From: Gimesia chilikensis
GTDB lineage: Bacteria; Planctomycetota; Planctomycetia; Planctomycetales; Planctomycetaceae
Assembly (NCBI RefSeq): GCF_007744075.1
Contig: NZ_CP036266.1
Span: forward strand, 4,573,748 to 4,637,747
Length of the DNA stretch: 64,000 bases
Direction of reading: 5' to 3'
Shown here piece by piece: positions 1 through 10,295 of this stretch (its first letter is position 1; each line of letters begins with the position of its first letter). The position numbers and the translations under genes were made by a program. The notes beneath the pieces are model-generated. The model saw nothing but the letters and a program-made list of their open reading frames with translations, searched no databases and was not told the DNA's origin.

Positions 1-1
1 T

Positions 2-928
2 AATCTGCGGAGCATCAGCTATCCCCTGTTTCTAATGACGTTGATCCTGCTGATTGCCGTCTTTTTTATTCCTGCCGTGAACGGTTCCCGACGCTGGATT
101 CCGCTCGGCTTCTTTAAATTTCAACCCTCGGAACTGGCGAAGATCACGTACATCCTGGCTCTGGCCCATTATCTGATGTACCGCAAGAATTACCGACGGA
201 TCCCGGGTTTGATTGTCCCGTTCATACTGACCTGTGTCCCCGTCATCCTGATTCTACGTGAACCAGACCTGGGAACCTCCCTGCTGTTCTTCCCGATTCT
301 CTTCGCCATGCTGTTTTCCGCAGGAGCCCGCCCACGGCATCTGATCACCATCGTGTTCCTGGGAATCTGCATGCTGCCACTCCTCTGGCTCCAGATGAAT
401 CCCGAGCAGAAATCTCGTATCGTGGCACTGTTCACGCAGCGTGATGGAGGCGAGATGCCGCGTGGAGACGGCTACCACCTCTACCAGTCAAAGCAGATGC
501 TGGCACTGGGGGGCGTCTGGGGAAGCGAGATTGCCGGCATGCCCGTCGATGATCCTGCGGCCTACCACCTGCCTGCGGGTCGTACCGACTTCATTTTCTG
601 TCTGGTTGGCGAACGGTTTGGCATCATGGGCTGCCTGTTTGCGCTGGCGGTCTTCAGCTTTCTCTTTATCCGGGGATTGCAGATCGCGACAGCAACCCGC
701 GAGCCCTTTGGTCGACTGGTCGCAGTGGGGATAGTCACGCTGCTCGCGTCGCAGACAATCATCAATACGGGAATGACCGTCGGCCTCATGCCCATCACCG
801 GGATGACGCTTCCTCTGATGAGTTACGGCGGGACCAGTATGCTCAGCACCTGCCTGGCTCTGGGATTGTTGATCAATATCTGTATAAGGCCCGGCTATGA
901 AATTCACGCTGAACCATTCCGGTTCTAA
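2..928 (+). CDS. rodA: RodA/FtsW-type peptidoglycan glycosyltransferase, 5' end outside window
   Basis: SEDS-family membrane glycosyltransferase that polymerises lipid II during wall elongation. The frame is open to the left edge, so the first ATG in the window (35) is probably internal and N-terminal membrane segments are missing. Visible family motifs are NGSRRWI followed by FQPSELAK, then [11 protein letters not shown], the [10 protein letters not shown] / GERFG block and the C-terminal PLMSYGGTS motif. These are the usual RodA/FtsW landmarks in the usual order. RodA is preferred to FtsW because the gene stands next to no division gene here, but the upstream context is unseen. The gene ends with TAA and is followed by about 150 bp without an ORF. 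Confidence 0.88.
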   Translation, partial: NLRSISYPLFLMTLILLIAVFFIPAVNGSRRWIPLGFFKFQPSELAKITYILALAHYLMYRKNYRRIPGLIVPFILTCVPVILILREPDLGTSLLFFPILFAMLFSAGARPRHLITIVFLGICMLPLLWLQMNPEQKSRIVALFTQRDGGEMPRGDGYHLYQSKQMLALGGVWGSEIAGMPVDDPAAYHLPAGRTDFIFCLVGERFGIMGCLFALAVFSFLFIRGLQIATATREPFGRLVAVGIVTLLASQTIINTGMTVGLMPITGMTLPLMSYGGTSMLSTCLALGLLINICIRPGYEIHAEPFRF

Positions 929-1076
929 GCCTCTCCCATTCCCCGGAGGTGTTCTCAAATCAGTATCCGCTGCCTTGAGATTTCAAAATCACGCATTTTG
1001 TCCAGCCGTACACATTTCCGGTCATTTCAGTTTGGATACAATAGAGAATTAGCTCAACACATAAGCCTGTTGAGAA

Positions 1077-2675
1077 ATGCTTTCAGCGCCTGATAAAGTT
1101 GCAACCAGAATGACCGAAGACCAAGAACTCAATTCTGCGCGATCCCGAATTGAAGCTGCCTTTGATCCGGAATTACTCTCCGCCGCCAGCCAGACATTAG
1201 CGGAACTACTGACGACACATGCCCGTTCTCTGACTGAACCGGACACACCAGTGTTAAACTGGCAGTCTCCAGCAGAAAATCTGAAACAGGCACTGGAGCA
1301 ATTGTTACAGGCGCCGACTGAAGAGAGTGTCGACTCCGATATTACAAATCGGATTCAGAATTTCCGCCTGCTGGCTAAGACGATGCTGGATCGGGGACAC
1401 AATCTGCAAAACCCCCGCTATATTGGTCACCAGGTACCGGCTTCCGTCCCACTGGCCGGCCTGTTTGATGCGATCACAGCTGTGACGAATCAGGTCATGG
1501 CGGTCTACGAAATGGGCCCCTGGGCTACCGCCGTCGAACTGGCCCTGATTGAGATGATTGGCACCGAAATTGGATTCACACCTGGTGAATTTACCGGACT
1601 GGTAACACATGGTGGCTCACTGGCCAACCTCACAGGCCTCCTGGCAGCCCGCAATCAGAGTTGCCCGGAAATCGGAACTCTGGGCCCTCAGGCACAACTA
1701 GATGCTGCTCCCGTCCTGCTTGTTTCCGCGGATGCCCACTACAGTGTGACCCGCTCAGCGAATATCCTGGGGATCGGAACCGAGCAGATTCTCAAGATTC
1801 CCCTTGATGAACAACGTCGAATCCAGCCTCAGGCTCTGGAAGAATTGATTCTGCAATGCAGATCGGAACAGCGGACGATCATCGCTGTGGTAGCCTGTGC
1901 CTGTGCGACTCCTATAGGAGCTTTCGATCCACTGGAACAGATCGCTGACCTGTGTGAAAAGTACAAGGTCTGGCTGCACGTCGATGCTGCCCATGGGGGC
2001 CCCACCTGTTTTTCAGAGCGTCACCGACACCTGACACGTGGTCTGCACCGGGCCGACAGTGTCGTATTTGATGCTCACAAAATGATGTTCATCCCCGCAT
2101 TAAGCGCCTTTCTCTTTTTTAAGAACAAAGCGCACCGGTTCACCGCGTTTCAACAGCAGGCCCCTTATTTGTTCGATCCATCTGCCCCTGAAATCGCCGA
2201 TTATGACCTGGGTTTGCGAACGATTGAGTGCACCAAACGGGCCAACAGCTACGCACTCTGGGGGACCTGGGCCCTGTTTGGAAAACAGATCTTTGCCGAT
2301 CTGGTTGACGTCACCTTCGAGACCGCACGTACGTTTCACAACCTGCTCAAAGAGATGCCGGACTTTGAAGCGGTGCATGATCCGCAGTGTAATATTGTTG
2401 TCTTCAGGTATTTGCCTGACTGGCTGGCAGCCCTGCCTCTGGAACAGCAGAATATGATTCACTTCCGAGTGCGACGCCAGATCATCGAATCCGGGGAATT
2501 CTACATTGTTCATTCCGTACTGGATGGTCAGGCAGCGTTTCGAATTACAGTGATGAATCCTCTCACGAAAGAATCGCACCTCAGACAACTGCTGAACTCG
2601 ATTCAAACAAAAGTCGAAAAGTTCAAGGACACCATTCCTGCTTCTGTCCAGACCGATCATTGTGAACAGACTTGA
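1077..2675 (+). CDS. PLP-dependent group II decarboxylase (glutamate/diaminobutyrate/aromatic amino acid type)
   Basis: Cytoplasmic fold-type I PLP enzyme of 532 residues that removes the alpha-carboxylate of an amino acid. Group II hallmarks are visible: the phosphate-binding THGGSLANL (178-186), the ring-stacking His in ADAHYS (221), HVDAAHGG (301-308) with the Asp that contacts the pyridine nitrogen, and FDAHKMM with the Schiff-base lysine at 335. The C-terminal RITVMNPLT segment is also typical. Substrate cannot be read from sequence; L-2,4-diaminobutyrate/glutamate-like members share this layout. ATG 1077 has a weak ribosome site; ATG 1110 (MTEDQE) is an alternative. The gene is monocistronic between rodA and the H1-like gene. 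Confidence 0.85.
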   Translation: MLSAPDKVATRMTEDQELNSARSRIEAAFDPELLSAASQTLAELLTTHARSLTEPDTPVLNWQSPAENLKQALEQLLQAPTEESVDSDITNRIQNFRLLAKTMLDRGHNLQNPRYIGHQVPASVPLAGLFDAITAVTNQVMAVYEMGPWATAVELALIEMIGTEIGFTPGEFTGLVTHGGSLANLTGLLAARNQSCPEIGTLGPQAQLDAAPVLLVSADAHYSVTRSANILGIGTEQILKIPLDEQRRIQPQALEELILQCRSEQRTIIAVVACACATPIGAFDPLEQIADLCEKYKVWLHVDAAHGGPTCFSERHRHLTRGLHRADSVVFDAHKMMFIPALSAFLFFKNKAHRFTAFQQQAPYLFDPSAPEIADYDLGLRTIECTKRANSYALWGTWALFGKQIFADLVDVTFETARTFHNLLKEMPDFEAVHDPQCNIVVFRYLPDWLAALPLEQQNMIHFRVRRQIIESGEFYIVHSVLDGQAAFRITVMNPLTKESHLRQLLNSIQTKVEKFKDTIPASVQTDHCEQT

Positions 2676-2712
2676 CAATTTGTGATCAGATCGAAAGAAT
2701 CGTCGCTCGGAA

Positions 2713-2750
2713 AAGACAAGAACATTGTCACAGGTTATAATACAACCTGT
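2713..2750 (+). promoter_or_regulatory. Promoter with operator-like palindrome over the -10 box
   Basis: A consensus TATAAT (2736-2741) lies 17 nt after AAGACA (2713-2718), a partial -35. The -10 box sits inside a perfect inverted repeat: ACAGGTT (2730-2736), 7-nt spacer, AACCTGT (2744-2750). Binding of a dimeric repressor there would cover the -10 element. The downstream gene starts at 2814, giving a leader of about 65 nt. The palindrome and box are read directly; the operator role is inference. Confidence 0.5.
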
Positions 2751-2813
2751 TTTAAACGTTTCGATTGATATTACCAGTTTGTGAATTCGAATTCCAAACG
2801 GAGAGATGAGACC

Positions 2814-3068
2814 ATGAGCGGCCCCATTGTTCGTACCGGCACAACTCCCAAGTTCTGGGAAAACTATGATAAAATCTTTGGTGAATCCGACAAAAAGGGA
2901 ACCAAAAAGAAAGCAGCTAAGAAAAAAGGAAGTACCAAGAAAAAAACAGCTTCCAAATCCGCTGCCAGCAATAAGAAAGCCCCAGCGAAGAAATCTCCTG
3001 CCAAAAAAGTAACCGCGAAAAAAACTCCGGCTAAAAAAGCTGCGAAGAAAAAAGCAAAGAAGAAATAA
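2814..3068 (+). CDS. Small H1-like lysine/alanine-rich protein
   Basis: 84-residue basic protein. A short non-repetitive head (SGPIVRTGTTPKFWENYDKIF) is followed by a tail made almost only of Lys, Ala, Pro, Ser and Thr in AKK/PAKK-type repeats. That composition matches bacterial histone H1-like proteins that bind DNA or RNA through a disordered tail. ATG 2814 is chosen because GGAGAG (2800-2805) precedes it at good spacing; the in-frame ATG at 2781 has no such site and would add unrelated residues. The conserved head suggests a protein-protein or tethering role. The tail is low-complexity, so homology by the tail alone would be unreliable. Confidence 0.75.
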   Translation: MSGPIVRTGTTPKFWENYDKIFGESDKKGTKKKAAKKKGSTKKKTASKSAASNKKAPAKKSPAKKVTAKKTPAKKAAKKKAKKK

Positions 3069-3137
3069 CACGGCCAGGCGACTTGCGCAGTCCCTGTACC
3101 GGTTAAACCCGATGGCTTAATAAGGTGCTCAAGTTCA

Positions 3138-4730
3138 GTGACCTCTGAATCCACAGCGACTAAAACATCACCTCCAGCCATCCTGCTCATCCTGTTGATT
3201 GCCGGTTCCTTCGCCGTCGATTCCTTTCTCCGGTTTCCGATCCCCGGCACTAATGAGCCGCACTACCTCTGCAAGGCGAAACATTACTGGAATCCCCAAT
3301 GGTGCGAAGGAGATTTCTTTCTTGAATCTTCCAACGCACACCGATTCTTTTATCAAGTTGTGGGATTCTTCACGCAGTGGCTCACACTGACACAGACAGT
3401 CGTCATTGCGCGACTGACGGGTTGCCTGCTGCTGGCGATCGGCTGGTTTCGACTGCTGCGCGTATTGACCCCAGGAACCTGGTCTCCCCTGATCGCCGCT
3501 GCGCTCTATCTTGGCATCGCCGCCTTCGGCAACTTTTCAGGGGAATGGATTATTGGCGGTATCGAATCCAAGGTATTCGCTTACGGTTTTCTGTTTTTAG
3601 CTCTGGCCAATGCCTGTGAACAGCACTGGAATCGTGCCGGAGTTTACCTGGGGCTGACGATCTGCTGGCATCCCATAGTGGGAGTCTGGGGACTGCTTTG
3701 TGCTCTCTTTGCGTTATTATGCTACGCGGTCGTACAGCGAAAGTCACTCAATCGAACCTCGCTGGGGCTGACCATCAGTCAGGCCATTCCGGCCATCGGC
3801 TGGCTCATTCTCTGTTCTCTGCCGGGCCTGATCCCTGCATTGAGTCTACTCCAGGGGGGGACTCCCCGGGAAGAATTTTCGGCGAACTTCATCCAGGTCT
3901 TTTACCGGCTCAAACACCACCTGGATCCCATGGATTTCGACACCTTCAGTTATCTGCTGTATGGGTCGCTGCTCGTAGCCTGGCTGATATTTCGTAGAAG
4001 GGAAAGCTCAGACTTTCAGTTGCGTTTCTTCCAGTATTTTATCGCGGGGACTCTCGGCCTGGCCTGTGTTGGACTTCTACTGGGAGCAGGACCACGCCCA
4101 GCGACTGACATGCCTTATTACGCCTTCCGAATGTCGCTATTGAAGTTCTATCCCTTTCGCCTGTTTGATTCACTGCTGCCCCTGGCGGTGACGGTTACAG
4201 TTATTAATGTGATCTACCAGCGTTGTTTCGCTCCCACTGAGAATGCTGCTGGAAGTCAACAGGGAAGTTCGCGAATTGCTGTCGTGACAGTCGGCCTGCT
4301 GAGCCTGGCATTGTTTGGAGGAGTTTTCTATTCCGCATGGGCCAAACCCCCGGTCCACAAGATGACGGCGCAACAACGTTCAGACTGGCTGGATGCCTGC
4401 CACTGGATCGAAGAAAATACCCCCGAATCAGCTCTGTTTCTGACTCCAATCCACCAGTCTGATTTTAAGTGGTACGCGCAACGCCCCGAATATGTAACCT
4501 ATAAAGACTGTCCCCAGGACGCGCCAGGCATTGTGGAATGGAATCGGAGGCTGAAATACCTTCGAAAATGGGGACAGGATTACTATAATGAAGGCTTTGA
4601 CGATGAAGCCCTCCAGGTGCTGAAACGGGAAACTGGAATCACACATTTGCTGGTGAAACGCCTGGGCCCATTTAAAACCATCGAACCTGTTTATCAGAAT
4701 CCAACCTATAAGATCTACCAACTTCCCTGA
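3138..4730 (+). CDS. Polytopic membrane protein, glycosyltransferase C-like architecture
   Basis: 530 residues with roughly ten or more hydrophobic helices and a soluble C-terminal part (about 420-530). An NEPHYL motif follows the first helix, in the position of the acidic first loop of GT-C enzymes. The C-terminal part reads DACHWIEENTPESALFLTP, a pattern common in membrane proteins whose last domain is extracytoplasmic. It resembles planctomycete proteins labelled DUF6798, a tentative recollection. GTG start at 3138, with AAGGTG about 10 nt upstream. Only 13 bp separate it from the secreted propeller gene, so the two are probably cotranscribed. Substrate unknown. Confidence 0.6.
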   Translation: MTSESTATKTSPPAILLILLIAGSFAVDSFLRFPIPGTNEPHYLCKAKHYWNPQWCEGDFFLESSNAHRFFYQVVGFFTQWLTLTQTVVIARLTGCLLLAIGWFRLLRVLTPGTWSPLIAAALYLGIAAFGNFSGEWIIGGIESKVFAYGFLFLALANACEQHWNRAGVYLGLTICWHPIVGVWGLLCALFALLCYAVVQRKSLNRTSLGLTISQAIPAIGWLILCSLPGLIPALSLLQGGTPREEFSANFIQVFYRLKHHLDPMDFDTFSYLLYGSLLVAWLIFRRRESSDFQLRFFQYFIAGTLGLACVGLLLGAGPRPATDMPYYAFRMSLLKFYPFRLFDSLLPLAVTVTVINVIYQRCFAPTENAAGSQQGSSRIAVVTVGLLSLALFGGVFYSAWAKPPVHKMTAQQRSDWLDACHWIEENTPESALFLTPIHQSDFKWYAQRPEYVTYKDCPQDAPGIVEWNRRLKYLRKWGQDYYNEGFDDEALQVLKRETGITHLLVKRLGPFKTIEPVYQNPTYKIYQLP

Positions 4731-4743
4731 ATCCTTCCACTTA

Positions 4744-6258
4744 ATGGTTTCACTCATGCACACACAAGATCCCGCTGTCCTACGCCGCCCCTGGAAAATG
4801 ACACTGTGCTCAACCGTCCTGTTGTTCGTACTGTCTCCCGCTCTCAGCCCCGGTCTGAAACCATTTGACTCAACGCTGCAAGCTCAGCCACCGTCGGTTA
4901 AAACGGGAGACTGGCCCTATTTTCTTGGACCAGAGGAAACAGGTATCTCTGCAGAAACCGGTCTGATCGATGAATTCCCCCGACAGGGACCTCCCCTGCT
5001 CTGGGAGAAAAAAATCGGAACGGGTTACAGCGCACCTTCGGTTCTGGGAAATCGACTCGTGATTCATCATCGGCCAGACGATGATGGGCCCGGCAAGGAA
5101 GTCATCGAATGCGTCGATGCCGATTCAGGAAAGCCGCTCTGGAAGTACGAGTACCCCTCTGACTTCCATGATCCATATGGTTACAATAACGGCCCCCGCT
5201 GCTCTCCCCTGTTGACATCGAAGTACTGCTACACATTTGGGGCACAAGGCAAACTGTATTGCCTGACACTCGATAAGGGCATAGAAGTCTGGCATCGTGA
5301 TTGTCTGAAAGATTTCGATGTACCTCCCGGCTTCTTCGGCGTTGGTGCCACACCCATCCTGGAAGGTGACAAACTGATTGTAATGGTCGGTGGTAAACCG
5401 AATTCCGGAATGGTCGCCTTCGATCCTGAAACAGGAAAAACACTCTGGCAGAACGTCGGTAAGGATGTGTGGGATGGAACATCCACCGGCTGGGAACGAC
5501 TTCCCGTATATAAGTGGCGGGGAAATGAAAAGCTTTCCAGCTACTCCTCACCGATTGCAGCGACGATTCACGGCAAGCGACACCTGCTGTGCCTGATGCG
5601 TCAGGGGCTGGTCTCACTCAATCCTGACGATGGTTCCGTCAATTTCAAATACTGGTTCCGTTCGCTGCTGCGAGACTCTGTGAATGCTGCCCGGCCCGTG
5701 GTCGTTGATGACAAGATCTTTTTGTCAGCAGCCTACCAGGTGGGATCGGCGTTGCTCGAAGTGAACCCGAATGGGAAGAGCTACAAAGAACTGTGGCGTG
5801 ATCCCACCAACATGATGACTCACTGGTCGACCAGTATTTTTCACGACGGATATTTCTACGGCTTCAGTGGTCGTCACGAACGCGGGGCAACCATGCGGTG
5901 TGTGAAGCTCTCAGACGGAAAAGTCATGTGGGAAACCGATGGGACCTCACCGGTCGCAGATAAGGTCAAACCGAATCAGATCACCGGAAAATTTCAATGG
6001 ATCGACACCGGCAAGCCGGCCCCCTGGCCTTTTTACGGACGCGGCTCAGCAATCCTGGCGGATAACAAATTCATTGTGCTGGGAGAACGCGGCACTCTGG
6101 CCATCGTAAAAGTAGACCCGGAAAAATTCAGTGAAGTCTGCCGGACCTCGTTCCCCCAGATCACATACCCTGCATGGGCGGCACCGGTGCTGGCTCACAA
6201 GAAACTTTACCTGAGAAGTGAATCACACCTGATCTGTCTGGACTTTGCGAAAAAGTAA
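4744..6258 (+). CDS. Secreted PQQ-like beta-propeller protein
   Basis: 504 residues. A positively charged start and hydrophobic stretch (about 18-40) form a signal peptide. The mature part carries PQQ-like blades, seen as recurrent D-x-(D/E)-(S/T)-G-K-x-(L/V)-W motifs: DADSGKPLW, DPETGKTLWQ, LSDGKVMWETD. It also begins with DWPYFLGPEETG, the usual opening of the large planctomycete outrolled PQQ family. No dehydrogenase active-site pair was recognised, so an enzymatic role is not claimed; related proteins are binding or scaffold propellers in the periplasm. Start ATG 4744 or 4756 cannot be decided, as neither has a clear Shine-Dalgarno. It is convergent with murA, 41 bp apart. Confidence 0.8.
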   Translation: MVSLMHTQDPAVLRRPWKMTLCSTVLLFVLSPALSPGLKPFDSTLQAQPPSVKTGDWPYFLGPEETGISAETGLIDEFPRQGPPLLWEKKIGTGYSAPSVLGNRLVIHHRPDDDGPGKEVIECVDADSGKPLWKYEYPSDFHDPYGYNNGPRCSPLLTSKYCYTFGAQGKLYCLTLDKGIEVWHRDCLKDFDVPPGFFGVGATPILEGDKLIVMVGGKPNSGMVAFDPETGKTLWQNVGKDVWDGTSTGWERLPVYKWRGNEKLSSYSSPIAATIHGKRHLLCLMRQGLVSLNPDDGSVNFKYWFRSLLRDSVNAARPVVVDDKIFLSAAYQVGSALLEVNPNGKSYKELWRDPTNMMTHWSTSIFHDGYFYGFSGRHERGATMRCVKLSDGKVMWETDGTSPVADKVKPNQITGKFQWIDTGKPAPWPFYGRGSAILADNKFIVLGERGTLAIVKVDPEKFSEVCRTSFPQITYPAWAAPVLAHKKLYLRSESHLICLDFAKK

Positions 6259-6299
6259 AATAGCTCTCCCGGACAACACAGGTGACTCAGAGGCTCAGA

Positions 6300-7724
6300 T
6301 CAACCTTCAGCGGATGGGGTCGGTTTCTCACTGGAATTCAGGTTCCAGTGCGGCCCTGTCAGAGCATCTAACAGCTCGGAATAGGTGGGGCGTTCTTCCC
6401 CGTCGGTCAGTTTCAGGCTCTCAGGCATGTTTTCGGGTTCGTCTTTAACCCGTTGTACGTTCGCGCCCAGTGCTATCAGCTTCTCTTCGAGGCATTCATA
6501 GCCCCGATCGAGATGATAAATCCGGCGAATGACTGTCTCGCCTTCAGCCGCTAGTCCTGCCAGGACCAGGGCTGCACTCGCTCTTAAGTCGGACGCCATC
6601 ACACAGGCACCGCTCAGACGGGAAACACCATTCAGAATTGCACTGGCTGACTCACGTCGGATTTTCGCTCCCATGCGGGCCAGTTCCGAAGCATGCATAA
6701 AACGGTCGGGAAATACTTTATCAGTCACAATACTGATCCCCGGCACACAGGCCAGTAGCGACATCAGCTGTGCCTGGACGTCCGTGGGAATTCCCGGGTA
6801 AGGCAAGGCGATACAATCCACCGATTTCAGGGGTTGAGTAACCTTCACCCAGACGGACTGTCTGCGTTCAGGCTGTTGTGGGTACTCCAGTTGAATCGTC
6901 ACTCCAATTTCACGCAGTTTTTCCATGACTGCGGTAATGTGATCCGGTCGCACCTCGTTCAACTGCACATCGCCGCCGGTCATCGCAGCCGCAATCATCA
7001 GTGTGGCAGCTTCAATGCGGTCAGGTATGACCTCGTGCTCGACTGCCTGCAGACGCGCCACTCCTTCGATCTTCAGGAAGGGAGTCCCCAACCCCTCAAT
7101 ACGCGCCCCGCAAGCATTGAGGAAGTTACCCACATCGACAACTTCCGGCTCACAGGCAGCCGACTCAATGGTTGTCGTTCCCTCCGCCAGTGTAGCAGCG
7201 ATCATCACATTACAGGTGCCGGTGACAGTACTCCCGAATGCTCCCCCCAGAAAAATATTCGCTCCACGTAAGCGGTCGGCACGAGCGATCACATATCCAC
7301 GGTCGACACGAATCTGAGCTCCCAGTGCAGCCAGCCCTTTGAGATGCAAGTCAATCGGGCGATCACCGATATTACAGCCGCCCGGCAGAGAGACACAGGC
7401 CATCCGTCGTTTCGCGAGTAAAGGGCCGAGTACGCAGACACTGGCCCGCATACGCCGGACCAGATCATAGTCGGCAATGCAGGCACTTTCATCGACGGTC
7501 TTCAGATGCAGCAGACCAGACTCATCACGCTGCACGTCCATCCCTAGAGAGCCTAATACCCGGGACTGTGTCGTCACATCAACCAGGTTGGGAATGGAGC
7601 TTAAAGTCGTTTCCCCCTCGCAGGCCAGTGCAGCCGCCATTAATGGCAATGCTGAATTTTTCGCACCGCTGACTGTAACACTGCCGGAAAGCCGTTCGCC
7701 TCCGCGAACGATAAACATATCCAT
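6300..7724 (-). CDS. murA: UDP-N-acetylglucosamine 1-carboxyvinyltransferase
   Basis: First committed step of peptidoglycan synthesis: transfers enolpyruvate from PEP to UDP-GlcNAc in the cytoplasm. Landmarks are SGAKNSALP (Lys22-Asn23), the catalytic Cys117 in [15 protein letters not shown] (a Cys, so the fosfomycin-sensitive form), and [11 protein letters not shown] with the catalytic Asp. At 474 residues it is longer than the usual ~420 because of a tail after the barrel (about 430-474) of unknown use. AGGAG stands 8 nt before ATG 7724. It is last in the run rpmE-prfA-prmC-murA; this neighbourhood is known from other bacteria. Confidence 0.96.
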   Translation of the reverse strand: MDMFIVRGGERLSGSVTVSGAKNSALPLMAAALACEGETTLSSIPNLVDVTTQSRVLGSLGMDVQRDESGLLHLKTVDESACIADYDLVRRMRASVCVLGPLLAKRRMACVSLPGGCNIGDRPIDLHLKGLAALGAQIRVDRGYVIARADRLRGANIFLGGAFGSTVTGTCNVMIAATLAEGTTTIESAACEPEVVDVGNFLNACGARIEGLGTPFLKIEGVARLQAVEHEVIPDRIEAATLMIAAAMTGGDVQLNEVRPDHITAVMEKLREIGVTIQLEYPQQPERRQSVWVKVTQPLKSVDCIALPYPGIPTDVQAQLMSLLACVPGISIVTDKVFPDRFMHASELARMGAKIRRESASAILNGVSRLSGACVMASDLRASAALVLAGLAAEGETVIRRIYHLDRGYECLEEKLIALGANVQRVKDEPENMPESLKLTDGEERPTYSELLDALTGPHWNLNSSEKPTPSAEG

Positions 7725-7789
7725 CCCTGGATCTCCTGGAGTTGACTGGATGAAATGGGGGTCAGAACAGTATAGGCAATGACTTTATT

Positions 7790-8713
7790 TTAAGATAGGC
7801 ATTTTTGCGCAACGATCACCCGGGATCGGTTTGCCAGATCTGCTTTCACTCTGATATTCCGATAATTTCCGGATGTCGTAAGTATCTCTCTCAAAGAGGC
7901 TTCCTGCTCCGGCGAAAATTCCAGCAGCAGATGCCCACCTTCTTTCAGATAAGGGATCGCTGTTTGAATAATCTTCCGATAAAAGTCGAGGCCGTCCGCT
8001 CCTCCCGCGAGAGCAAGTCGCGGTTCGTGTTGACGCACATCGGCATCCAGCGTTTCGATTTCGGCATCGGGAATATAGGGGGGATTGCTGGCAATCAGAT
8101 CAAACTGCCCCTCAGCGGGAAGCTGTTCGAAACAGTCGCTTAACAGAAACTGAATCTGTTCCAGCAGACCATTACTCTCGGCATTCTTCTGTGCGATAGC
8201 CAGAGCCGCCTCGCTGATGTCCGTCGCCAGAAAGGAAGCGGCAGGACAGTTTGCTGCAGCTGCGATCGCCACACACCCACTTCCGGTACATAAATCGAGA
8301 ATCCGGGGGGAAGTCAGCTTCTGTGCTTCTTCGACCAGTTCCATGACCAGGGTTTCGGTGTCCGGACGCGGGATCAGAACATTCTGATCGACATAAAAAT
8401 CAAGCCCGAAGAATTCCCGCTTGCCTACCAGGTATGCCACCGGTTCGGCATGAGAGCGACGTTGAACCAGCGAACGCATTGTTGCCCGCTGCTCTTCGGT
8501 CACGATATCTTCGTAATTGGTGTAGAGCCGAATCCGCTCACAATTACGTGCAAACGCCAGCAGGACCTCCGCATCCAGACGGGGAGAATCACTGCCATGT
8601 TTCGCCAGATGGCTTGTGGTCCAGTCCAGGATGCGACGCACGGTCCACGGTTCTGCAGATGCATTCGAACCAACTTCCTGAGATGGGGAGTTATCTGTCA
8701 CGTCACGATCCAT
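7790..8713 (-). CDS. prmC: Release factor glutamine methyltransferase PrmC (HemK)
   Basis: SAM-dependent enzyme that N5-methylates the Gln of the GGQ motif in class I release factors. The N-terminal helical domain (about 22-95) is followed by the methyltransferase domain with DLCTGSGCVAIA (140-151), ATDIS (163-167) and the substrate-binding NPPY (210-213). Size (307) is normal apart from a polar N-terminal extension of about 20 residues. It lies directly downstream of prfA, its substrate gene, 42 bp away on the same strand, which supports the specific call over other NPPY methyltransferases. Confidence 0.95.
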   Translation of the reverse strand: MDRDVTDNSPSQEVGSNASAEPWTVRRILDWTTSHLAKHGSDSPRLDAEVLLAFARNCERIRLYTNYEDIVTEEQRATMRSLVQRRSHAEPVAYLVGKREFFGLDFYVDQNVLIPRPDTETLVMELVEEAQKLTSPRILDLCTGSGCVAIAAAANCPAASFLATDISEAALAIAQKNAESNGLLEQIQFLLSDCFEQLPAEGQFDLIASNPPYIPDAEIETLDADVRQHEPRLALAGGADGLDFYRKIIQTAIPYLKEGGHLLLEFSPEQEASLREILTTSGNYRNIRVKADLANRSRVIVAQKCLS

Positions 8714-8755
8714 CGAACTGCCTGTCAGTCAGAAACTGAAGCAGCCACGCTTTAA

Positions 8756-9838
8756 TTATTTTTTGGCGCTGTCACCCAGCAGACGCTCTTCGCGGTCAAA
8801 CTGTAACAGTGCGTTGATCAGTTCATCCAGATCACCCTGCATGATCTGATCCAGCCTGTACAGAGAAAGGTTGATCCGGTGATCCGTCACTCGTCCCTGC
8901 GGAAAGTTGTAAGTCCGGATACGCTGGCTGCGGTCACCTGAACCAATCAACGTCCGTCGCTGATCAGCACGCTCTGCAGCGGCCTGCTGCTGCATCTGTT
9001 CGAGCACCCGGCTGCGGAGCACGCGCATCGCTTTGGCTTTGTTCTTGTGCTGACTTTTTTCATCCTGACACTGCACCACGGTACCTGTCGGCAAGTGAGT
9101 GATGCGGACGGCACTTTCAGTCTTATTGACCTTCTGTCCCCCCGGGCCACTGGCGTGAAATGTATCCAGGCGAATATCGTCCGGTTTAATTTCCACCTCC
9201 ACTTCACTGGCTTCGGGCAGCACAGCGACAGTCGCGGCACTCGTGTGGACACGCCCCTGTGTTTCTGTTTCCGGAACGCGCTGCACCCGATGACCGCCAC
9301 TCTCAAATTGCAGACGGTGGTAAGCGCCCTCTCCAGAAATTGAGAATGTGACTTCCTTGACGCCCCCGAGTTCGGTCGCACTCAGGTTCAGTACTTCTGT
9401 CTTCCAGCCCTTCTGGGCTTCGACGAAGTGCTGGTACATCTGGAACAGCTCACTGGCAAACAGTGCGGCTTCATCCCCGCCGGCACCAGCGCGGATTTCC
9501 ATAATCAGACCGCCACGCGTAATCGAATCGCCGGCGACAACCAGATCTTCCAGATCTTTGGTGTGCTTTTCATGCTCTTCGCACAGTTGATCCAGTTCTT
9601 TCTGTGCGTAGGCTTTGGCGTCCGGGTCGGTTTCTTCCTCGAGCATTTCCTGTGCGACTTCAATATCCTCTTCACGGGTATTGAACGCACGGACTTCCTG
9701 AGCGACTTTGGCCAGACCGCCATACTCACGTTGAACTTCGACCAGCTTGGTGGTGTTTGTCAGTACCTCTGGATCCTGCAGCTGTTTTTCCAGCTCTTCG
9801 AAACGTTCCAGTTTGGCCTGCAGAGTGGGAAACTTCAT
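8756..9838 (-). CDS. prfA: Peptide chain release factor 1
   Basis: Recognises UAA/UAG in the ribosomal A site and triggers peptidyl-tRNA hydrolysis. The 360-residue protein has the helical domain 1, the codon-reading PxT tripeptide (PET, 189-191, within [12 protein letters not shown]), [14 protein letters not shown], and the catalytic GGQ (233-235) in [17 protein letters not shown]. PxT rather than SPF identifies RF1 and not RF2. It sits between rpmE and prmC on the minus strand, the common order. No internal frameshift is seen. Confidence 0.97.
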   Translation of the reverse strand: MKFPTLQAKLERFEELEKQLQDPEVLTNTTKLVEVQREYGGLAKVAQEVRAFNTREEDIEVAQEMLEEETDPDAKAYAQKELDQLCEEHEKHTKDLEDLVVAGDSITRGGLIMEIRAGAGGDEAALFASELFQMYQHFVEAQKGWKTEVLNLSATELGGVKEVTFSISGEGAYHRLQFESGGHRVQRVPETETQGRVHTSAATVAVLPEASEVEVEIKPDDIRLDTFHASGPGGQKVNKTESAVRITHLPTGTVVQCQDEKSQHKNKAKAMRVLRSRVLEQMQQQAAAERADQRRTLIGSGDRSQRIRTYNFPQGRVTDHRINLSLYRLDQIMQGDLDELINALLQFDREERLLGDSAKK

Positions 9839-9949
9839 GACCCCGAATCCACGATTAAGACCGCCTGATTATAAGTGATCTGGTCATCCATGTGACTACA
9901 GTCGCGAGTGAATCAGGCTAAAAGAAGTATTTGAGACGACCATGTATTA

Positions 9950-9982
9950 AACGAGGCTCATACGGACAATCCGCAGAGCCTC
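9950..9982 (-). terminator. Hairpin downstream of rpmE, possible weak terminator
   Basis: Arms GAGGCTC (9953-9959) and GAGCCTC (9976-9982) enclose a second short stem CGGA/TCCG. On the minus strand the stem is followed by GTTTAA, a poor U tract. It lies between rpmE and prfA and could thin transcription rather than stop it. Confidence 0.4.
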
Positions 9983-10007
9983 AGTTTGAAATCGATGATT
10001 CAGGCCG

Positions 10008-10295
10008 CTACTCGGTTTCTTTCTTGTCTTCCCCTTCGGATGCGTTGCGCTTGTCCCAGTTGTATTTTTTCTGGAACTTTTCGACCCGACCGGCACTGTC
10101 GACGAACTTCATCTTACCGGTGTAGAAAGGGTGCGACTTGGAGCTGATTTCAACTGCAACGACCGGGTAAGTATTGCCATCTTCCCATTCGATGGTGGAC
10201 TTTGAGGTCGCGGTAGACTGAATCATAAATGCATCACCAGTCGAAGTATCCTTAAATACGACCGGATGATAATCGGGATGAATGTCTTTTTTCAT
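10008..10295 (-). CDS. rpmE: 50S ribosomal protein L31, zinc-free type B form
   Basis: 95 residues starting [16 protein letters not shown], the standard L31 opening. The body has TSTGDAFMI, the SHPFYTG motif and [16 protein letters not shown], all typical of L31. The CxxC zinc pair of type A L31 is absent, so this is the C-minus (type B) form. An in-frame upstream start at 10331 would add 12 residues foreign to the family and is rejected. The acidic tail EGEDKKETE is unstructured. First gene of the run leading to prfA-prmC-murA. Confidence 0.93.
   Translation of the reverse strand: MKKDIHPDYHPVVFKDTSTGDAFMIQSTATSKSTIEWEDGNTYPVVAVEISSKSHPFYTGKMKFVDSAGRVEKFQKKYNWDKRNASEGEDKKETE

Noticed and set aside
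2725-2730. TTGTCA as -35 of the H1-like promoter
   Set aside because: Only 5 nt from the TATAAT, so it cannot pair with it; it overlaps the palindrome.
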